From positions 1,027,438-1,091,437 of the forward strand of contig NZ_CP128988.1 of assembly GCF_030406045.1 (NCBI RefSeq): 64,000 nt of DNA, given 5' to 3'. The translations under genes were made by a program, and so were the position numbers. Positions 55,098 through 64,000 of this stretch are shown here, piece by piece. The stretch is from Thiohalobacter sp. IOR34 (lineage in GTDB: Bacteria; Pseudomonadota; Gammaproteobacteria; Thiohalobacterales; Thiohalobacteraceae). The notes under the pieces were generated by a model that searched no databases, was not told the origin of the DNA, and worked only from the letters and a program-made list of their open reading frames with translations. Position 1 is the first letter of the stretch. Each line of letters starts with the position of its first letter.

Positions 55098-55690
55098 AGC
55101 AGGAAATCTGTGCTCGCTCTCCCGCCCTGCGCGCTACGATTGCCTGAAACCGGCAGACTCAACGCCGCGCCAATCGCGGCCTGGAGGCCGCTCCTACCAG
55201 GGGGCCGCCATGCCCCGCAGGAGCGGCCTCCAGGCCGCGATGCGCTGATCTAACTGCGCGGGTAGGAGGGCGGCCTGAATCTCCCCGATTTCTCGTTGCG
55301 TCGGCCCACAATGCGCTTCGAAATCGTGAAAATGTGTGCTCGCTCTCCCGCCCTGCGCGTTACGATTGCCTGAATCCGGCAGACTCAACGCCGCGCCAAT
55401 CGCGGCCTGGAGGCCGCTCCTGCCAGGGTGCCGCCACGTCCCGCAGGAGCGACCTCCAGGCCGCGATGCGCTGATCTGACTGCGCGGGTAGCTCCCCGAT
55501 TTCTCGTTGTGTCGCGGCCCACGATGCACCTCGAAATCGTGAAAATCTGTGCTCGCTCTCCCGCCCTGCGCGCAACGATTGCCTGAATCCGGCAGACTCA
55601 ACACCGCGCCAATCGCGGCCTGGAGGCCGCTCCTGCCAGGGTGCCGCCATGCCCCGTAGGAGCGGCCTCCAGGCCGCGATCCCCGGCGGG
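55098..55690. repeat. composite tandem repeat: family A pieces with nested family C REP pairs, three units
   Basis: REP pairs begin (CAATCGCGG) at 55171, 55397 and 55610, giving unit lengths of 226 and 213. Between them lie pieces of family A sequence (CCCCGATTTCTCGTTGCGT..., CTCGAAATCGTGAAAAT, CTACGATTGCCTGAAacCGGCAGACTC). A 13-base deletion accounts for the shorter second unit. No gene is present between recN and nadK. Confidence 0.85.
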
Positions 55691-55702
55691 GCCAGCCGAC
55701 TG

Positions 55703-56581
55703 CTAGGAATGGACGCCCCAGCCGAACTTGGCGCGCAGGATGCCGAAGTAGTCGTATTCCGGCGGGTGGATCAGGCGCAGGCAGCGCGCCTTGCGGCGGA
55801 TCAGGATGCGGTCGCCCGGCAGCAGCCCGAAGTTGACCTGGCCGTCGCAGGTCATCTGCGCCTGGGTATAGGCGCCGTCGCGCAGCAGGATCTCGATGCG
55901 CGCCGCGTCGCCGATCACGAAGGGCCGGTTGTTGAGGCTGTGCGGGCAGATCGGCACCAGCTCGATGGCGTTCAGCGTCGGGTGCAGCAGGGGGCCCCCG
56001 CCGGACAGGGCATAGGCGGTGGACCCGGTGGGGGTGGAGACGATCAGGCCGTCGGAGCGCTGGGTGTTGAGCAGGTGGCCGTCGATGTGCACCTCGAGCT
56101 CGATCATGCGCGCGATGTCCCACTTGTGCACCACCACGTCGTTCAGGGCGTCGCTCTCGCTGACGCTCTGTTCGCCGCGCAGCACGCTGGCGTGCAGCAG
56201 GCTGCGCTCTTCCTCGCGGAACTGGCCGTCCAGCACCTGGCCCAGCTGGTGCTGGATCTGCGCCGGCAGCACGTCGGCCAGGAAACCCAGCCGGCCGAGG
56301 TTGATGCCGAGCAGCGGGACACCGGCGTCCGCCAGGCTGCGCGCCGCGTGCAGCAGGGTGCCGTCGCCGCCGACCACGATGGCCAGATCGACCGCCTCGG
56401 CCAGCTCGTGACGGTCCATGGCCGGCGCCATGCCGGCCGGCAGCTGCTCGGCGGCGCTGGTGTCGAGGATCACCTCCAGCCGGCGTCCGTCCAGGAACTC
56501 GATCAGCTCCTTCAGGGTGTCGGCGACACCCGGGTCGCCGTACTTGCCGATGACTCCGATACGTTTGAATGTTTCGCCCAT
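55703..56581 (-). CDS. nadK: NAD kinase
   Basis: 292 residues. GGDGTLLHAAR (catalytic Asp), LGINLGRLGFLADV and SDGLIVSTPTGSTAYALSGGGPLLHP are all present. It makes NADP from NAD and ATP. Divergent from hrcA. Confidence 0.97.
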   Translation of the reverse strand: MGETFKRIGVIGKYGDPGVADTLKELIEFLDGRRLEVILDTSAAEQLPAGMAPAMDRHELAEAVDLAIVVGGDGTLLHAARSLADAGVPLLGINLGRLGFLADVLPAQIQHQLGQVLDGQFREEERSLLHASVLRGEQSVSESDALNDVVVHKWDIARMIELEVHIDGHLLNTQRSDGLIVSTPTGSTAYALSGGGPLLHPTLNAIELVPICPHSLNNRPFVIGDAARIEILLRDGAYTQAQMTCDGQVNFGLLPGDRILIRRKARCLRLIHPPEYDYFGILRAKFGWGVHS

Positions 56582-56690
56582 GGCCCGTCCTCTCGTCCCC
56601 AGAAGCTACCATGCCGGGTCCGTCGCCGGCAATCACCGGCTGCAGGAAGTTGTTCACTGCGCTGAATTTTTGTTCGGCGATGACGGAATC

Positions 56691-56719
56691 TTGACCGGTC
56701 ATATCCGAGTTGTTAGCCT
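56691..56719 (+). promoter_or_regulatory. sigma-70 promoter of hrcA
   Basis: TTGACC (56691-56696), 17 bases, TAGCCT (56714-56719), directly upstream of the CIRCE element. Confidence 0.6.
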
Positions 56720-56722
56720 GAT

Positions 56723-56749
56723 CTGGCACTCGGCCCGATTGAGTGCTAA
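56723..56749 (+). promoter_or_regulatory. CIRCE operator (HrcA binding site)
   Basis: CTGGCACTC, nine bases, GAGTGCTAA: the right arm matches the CIRCE consensus and the left arm keeps GCACTC. It lies 28 bases before the hrcA start and is the expected site of HrcA autorepression. Confidence 0.85.
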
Positions 56750-56776
56750 TCCCGGCAACGCCCGTCGAAGGACCCC

Positions 56777-57835
56777 ATGGCCAGACCTGCGAAGACAGCG
56801 GAGATCAGCGAACGTGCCCAGCGCCTGCTGCGGGTGCTGATCGAGCAATACGTGCGCGAGGGCGAGCCGGTGGGTTCGCGCACCCTGGCCCGCGCCTCCG
56901 GCCTGGACCTGAGTCCGGCCACGGTGCGCAACGTGATGGCCGACCTGGAAGAGCTGGGTTTCGTCTGTTCGCCGCACACCTCGGCCGGGCGGGTGCCGAC
57001 GGCCCAGGGCTACCGGCTGTTCGTCGACAGCCTGCTCAAGGTGGAACCCCTCACCGCTCCCACGGTGGAGCAGTTGCGTCGCCAGCTCGATATCGATGCC
57101 GAACCGGGCGAGCTGGTGGAGTCGGTCTCCAACCTGCTGTCCAGCATCACCCGCATGGCCGGGGTGGTGACCCTGCCGCGCCAGGAGCATGCCGCGCTGC
57201 GGCGCATCGATTTCCTGCCCCTGTCGCAGCGGCGGGTGCTGGTGATCCTGATCATGAACGAGCGCGAGGTGCAGAACCGTATCATCCAGACTGAACGGGA
57301 CTACAGCCCGGCGGAGCTGGAGGCGGCCGCCGCCTTCCTCAACGAACAGTTCGCCGGCAAGGATCTGGCCGCCGTGCGCAGCAGCCTGATCGACGAGATG
57401 CAGCGTGCCCGGGACGGCATGAACCAGATCATGAACGCCGCAGTGAGCATGGCCGAGCAGGTGTTCATCGAGGACAGGAACGCCGAGGGCGAGGAAGTGG
57501 TGGTTGCCGGCCAGACCAATCTGATGGATTTCCGCGAACTGGGTGACGTGGAGAAGCTGCGCCAGCTGTTCGAGGCCTTCAACCAGAAACGGGAGTTGCT
57601 GCATCTGCTCGACCAGTGCCTGTGTGCCGACGGGGTGCAGATCTTCATCGGCGAGGAATCGGGCTACCAGGTCCTGGACGAGTGCAGTGTGGTGACCGCC
57701 CCCTACAAGGTCGAGGGCGAGGTGCTGGGCGTGCTGGGCGTGATCGGTCCGACCCGCATGGCCTATGAGCGGGTGATCCCCATCGTCGACGCCACGGCGC
57801 GCCTGCTGGGCGCGGCCTTGAATCCGAAGACTTGA
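56777..57835 (+). CDS. hrcA: heat-inducible transcription repressor HrcA
   Basis: 352 residues. N-terminal winged helix (SERAQRLLRVLIEQYVREGEPVGSRTLARASGLDLSPATVRNVMADLEELGF) and the GAF-like and dimerisation regions (IGEESGYQVLDECSVVTAPYKVEGEVLGVLGVIGPTRMAYERVIPIVDATA). It represses the heat-shock operon through CIRCE and needs GroE for activity in other bacteria. Confidence 0.96.
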   Translation: MARPAKTAEISERAQRLLRVLIEQYVREGEPVGSRTLARASGLDLSPATVRNVMADLEELGFVCSPHTSAGRVPTAQGYRLFVDSLLKVEPLTAPTVEQLRRQLDIDAEPGELVESVSNLLSSITRMAGVVTLPRQEHAALRRIDFLPLSQRRVLVILIMNEREVQNRIIQTERDYSPAELEAAAAFLNEQFAGKDLAAVRSSLIDEMQRARDGMNQIMNAAVSMAEQVFIEDRNAEGEEVVVAGQTNLMDFRELGDVEKLRQLFEAFNQKRELLHLLDQCLCADGVQIFIGEESGYQVLDECSVVTAPYKVEGEVLGVLGVIGPTRMAYERVIPIVDATARLLGAALNPKT

Positions 57836-57844
57836 TCCCCATAT
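57817..57844 (+). promoter_or_regulatory. sigma-32-type heat-shock promoter of grpE
   Basis: CTTGAAT (57817-57823), 13 bases, CCCCATAT (57837-57844): close to the RpoH consensus CTTGAAA-N13-CCCCATNT. It overlaps the last codons of hrcA and lies about 100 bases before the grpE start. Confidence 0.78.
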
Positions 57845-57946
57845 TGGCTGCTGGTTTGGCCCTCGCCAGGCGGGCGGGGTGTCGGGCCTGTCACGCGGTT
57901 CGGGAAGGAATTGAGCTAACCACAAGTAATCCGGAGTTAATTTTTC

Positions 57947-58510
57947 ATGACAGAAGAGCAGAAGGTGGCCGGGACAGAGGCCGCGACCGAGGTGCCGGCC
58001 GACAGCGAGGCGGACAGCGCGCAGGCAGAGGCAGCGAGCGAGCTGCATGCCTTGCTGGAGGATGCCCGCAGCAAGGCCGACGAGCACTGGAACCAGTGCC
58101 TGCGGCTGCAGGCCGAGCTCGACAACCTGCGCAAGCGCGGGGAGCGCGATCTGGCCAACGCCCACAAGTTTGCGCTGGAGAAGTTCGCCGCCGAACTGCT
58201 GCCGGTGAAGGACAGCCTGGAGATGGGCCTGGCCGCGGCGGCGGAGGGTGAGACCATCGATCCCGTCAAGCTCAAGGAGGGTACCGAGCTGACCCTGAAG
58301 ATGCTCGCCTCGGCGATGGAGAAATTCGGCATCAAGGAGATCTACCCCCTCGGCGAGAAGTTCAACCCGGAGTTGCACGAGGCGATGTCGATGCAGGAAC
58401 GGGACGACGTGGAGCCGAACACGGTGGTGACGGTGGTGCAGAAGGGGTATGTGCTCAATGACCGGCTGATCCGCCCGGCGATGGTCATCGTCTCCAAGGC
58501 GCCCGCTTGA
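57947..58510 (+). CDS. grpE: nucleotide exchange factor GrpE
   Basis: 187 residues. An acidic N-terminus and a long coiled coil (LLEDARSKADEHWNQCLRLQAELDNLRKRGERD) precede the beta domain (FNPELHEAMSMQERDDVEPNTVVTVVQKGYVLNDRLIRPAMVIV). It opens the nucleotide site of DnaK. Confidence 0.97.
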   Translation: MTEEQKVAGTEAATEVPADSEADSAQAEAASELHALLEDARSKADEHWNQCLRLQAELDNLRKRGERDLANAHKFALEKFAAELLPVKDSLEMGLAAAAEGETIDPVKLKEGTELTLKMLASAMEKFGIKEIYPLGEKFNPELHEAMSMQERDDVEPNTVVTVVQKGYVLNDRLIRPAMVIVSKAPA

Positions 58511-58606
58511 ATCCGCGGAAATTGCCCGCATCTAGTCGGCAGAGTGGCGGATTTAGCAGAATCTTGAAGAATCCTAATCGAATTTACAGTATCTGGAGAA
58601 TACACA

Positions 58607-60541
<1,935 letters not shown>

Positions 60542-60570
60542 GACGGCAGATCGTGGACTGACCGACAGGG

Positions 60571-60602
60571 GGTCGCCGGCGCGCAGGTGTCGGCGACCTT
60601 TT
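60571..60602 (+). terminator. intrinsic terminator between dnaK and dnaJ
   Basis: GGTCGCCG (60571-60578) pairs with CGGCGACC (60591-60598), followed by TTTT. It probably lowers read-through into dnaJ. Confidence 0.75.
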
Positions 60603-60732
60603 GTCGTATCGGCAAGGGTGCCGTCGGGCCGTCTCATACAGATAACAGGGGCAGCGAACGGGGCGAGACACCGCCGCTATGGCGCCACAGGGCGACCGTG
60701 AACGCTGCAGCCAAGGGAACACTTGCAAGTCT

Positions 60733-62801
<2,069 letters not shown>

Positions 62802-62950
62802 CGGCAAGCCGGATAGCTGAGAATTCAGAATTCAGGAGCCAGAATTCAGGAGCTGGGAGGATCCAGCGGCTATTGGTTCCTTGCCTTTCTCCGGGTCGGG
62901 GGTTTTTGCCGGTTTCGTGGGTTTCGTGGCCATTTCCCCGAGTCCCCGAG

Positions 62951-62980
62951 TTGGACAGCGCTGGGGGGGTGTCGTACAAT
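62951..62980 (+). promoter_or_regulatory. sigma-70 promoter candidate for carA
   Basis: TTGGAC (62951-62956), 18 bases, TACAAT (62975-62980), giving a leader of about 105 bases before the carA start. The upstream 62820-62855 has three AGAATTCAG repeats. Confidence 0.6.
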
Positions 62981-63089
62981 TCCGTCTCAACGTGCGCCGG
63001 TCGTTTCGGACCGGTTTCTCTACTGAATTTCGAGCGGGATGATCCGGAGCCGGGGTCTTCCCGCTTTCTGTATGCGAGTCGGAGGCACC

Positions 63090-64000
63090 TTGAGGAAACC
63101 CGCCCTGTTGGTTCTGGAAGACGGCAGCCTGTTCCGTGGCGAGTCCATCGGTGCCGATGGCCAGACGACGGGCGAGGTGGTGTTCAACACGGCCCTGACC
63201 GGCTATCAGGAGATCCTCACCGATCCCTCCTACGCGCAGCAGATCGTCACCCTGACCTATCCCCACATCGGCAACGTCGGGATCAACGCGGATGACGAGG
63301 AATCCTCACACATCCACTGCGCCGGGCTGGTGATCCGTGACCTGCCGCGGCTGCACAGCAACTGGCGTGCCGAGGAGGCGCTGGATGCCTATCTGGAGCG
63401 TCAGGGGATCGTCGCCATCGCCGGCATCGATACCCGGCGCCTGACCCGCATCCTGCGTGAGAAGGGCGCCCAGGCCGGTTGCATCCTGGCCGGTGAGGCC
63501 GTCGATGAGGCGGCGGCGCTTGCCGCGGCGCAGGCCTTCCCCGGGCTCAAGGGGATGGACCTGGCGAAGGAGGTCACCACTGGCCAGCCCTACGAATGGG
63601 CGCAGGGCAGCTGGACGCTGGAGGACGGCCTGCCGGAGGCGCCGCACCCCGTCGAGGAGAAGCTGCCGCTGCATGTGGTGGCCTACGACTACGGCGTCAA
63701 GCGCAACATCCTGCGCATGCTGGTCGACCGCGGCTGCCGCATCACCGTGGTGCCGGCCCAGACCCCCGCCGAGAAGGTGCTGGAGCTGAAGCCGGACGGG
63801 GTGTTCCTGTCCAACGGTCCCGGCGATCCCGAACCCTGCGACTATGCCATCGAGGCGATCCGCACCCTGCTCGACCGGGAGCTGCCGCTGTTCGGTATCT
63901 GCCTCGGCCACCAGCTGCTGTCGCTGGCTTCAGGGGCGCGGACGGTGAAGATGAAGTTCGGCCACCACGGTGCCAACCATCCGGTGCAGGATCTCGATTC
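63090..64000 (+). CDS. carA: carbamoyl-phosphate synthase small subunit (partial, runs off the window)
   Basis: The frame is open to the window end, with about 303 residues visible. N-terminal CPSase domain ([53 protein letters not shown]), then the class I glutaminase with [12 protein letters not shown] and nucleophile Cys in [17 protein letters not shown] at 63090, after GGAGG, is taken as the start because the protein then begins as in other CarA; an ATG at 63072 is possible. It provides carbamoyl phosphate for arginine and pyrimidines with CarB. Confidence 0.95.
   Translation, partial: MRKPALLVLEDGSLFRGESIGADGQTTGEVVFNTALTGYQEILTDPSYAQQIVTLTYPHIGNVGINADDEESSHIHCAGLVIRDLPRLHSNWRAEEALDAYLERQGIVAIAGIDTRRLTRILREKGAQAGCILAGEAVDEAAALAAAQAFPGLKGMDLAKEVTTGQPYEWAQGSWTLEDGLPEAPHPVEEKLPLHVVAYDYGVKRNILRMLVDRGCRITVVPAQTPAEKVLELKPDGVFLSNGPGDPEPCDYAIEAIRTLLDRELPLFGICLGHQLLSLASGARTVKMKFGHHGANHPVQDLD

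Noticed and set aside
58564-58590. TTGAAG ... TACAGT upstream of dnaK as a promoter
   Set aside because: The spacer is 15 bases and the match to either sigma-70 or sigma-32 is weak.

Overview
The window is a GC-rich stretch of chromosome from a Gammaproteobacterium, most like the chemolithotrophic or sulfur-oxidising Chromatiales/Ectothiorhodospiraceae type. The reasoning is by gene content and order: ssrA-smpB-(SNF transporter)-ratA-rnfH-bamE-fur-recN-nadK-hrcA-grpE-dnaK-dnaJ-dapB-carA is a classic gammaproteobacterial order. The archaeal-type fructose-bisphosphate aldolase/phosphatase, the many PEP-CTERM-like surface proteins and the dense families of small palindromic repeats fit environmental autotrophs. 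The genus cannot be fixed from the sequence alone.

Layout. 1-6.4 kb: end of an alpha/beta hydrolase gene, an amidohydrolase, a UMF1-type MFS transporter, and a small RNA-flavoured group (THUMP protein, RtcA, a HAD phosphatase, a DUF504/UPF0248 protein). 6.6-8.8 kb: nfeD-slipin operon. 9.2-13.8 kb: small conserved proteins, FBP aldolase/phosphatase, an HPF/RaiA protein fused to a cold-shock-like domain, and a CBS protein. 14.3-26.8 kb: a complete chemotaxis operon (STAS, CheY, CheA, CheW, Aer-like receptor with CZB domain, CheR, CheD, CheB, second receptor-like protein) ending in a partner-switch pair (STAS antagonist plus SpoIIE phosphatase/HATPase protein). 27.7-30.4 kb: a metal operon with a textbook MerR-type promoter and its own MerR regulator. 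30.4-34.2 kb: cupin, class IV aminotransferase, MarR regulator and a frameshifted SulP transporter. 34.5-36.9 kb: YceI, cytochrome b561 and a divergent LysR regulator. 37.5 kb: a RAYT (REP-associated tyrosine transposase) among its presumed REPs. 38.5-48.4 kb: a surface/secretion island with a 1342-residue secreted phospholipase A2-like multidomain protein, a PEP-CTERM protein, an IS4-type insertion with a 9-bp target duplication, a VPLPA-CTERM protein, a sensor kinase/NarL regulator pair and a decayed piece of a second kinase. 48.9-64 kb: tmRNA, SmpB and the conserved housekeeping block, with CIRCE and a sigma-32-type promoter in the heat-shock genes; carA runs off the window end.

Between genes there are at least five families of small repeats: a 169-bp element with CTAG ends (family A), a 240-325-bp element with CTAG ends (family B), a REP pair built on GGAGCGGCCTCCAGGCCGCG (family C), the RAYT-linked REP GTAGGTCGGATTAGGCGC (family D), and a GTCAGGTCTCACA inverted repeat. 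They are nested, chained through shared CTAG sites and tandemly amplified, and two copies provide the stop codons of neighbouring genes. The strongest candidates for new biology are the phospholipase/VCBS/dockerin-like giant protein with its CTERM neighbours, the MerR-controlled operon, the CTAG element chain, and the chemotaxis operon joined to a partner switch.
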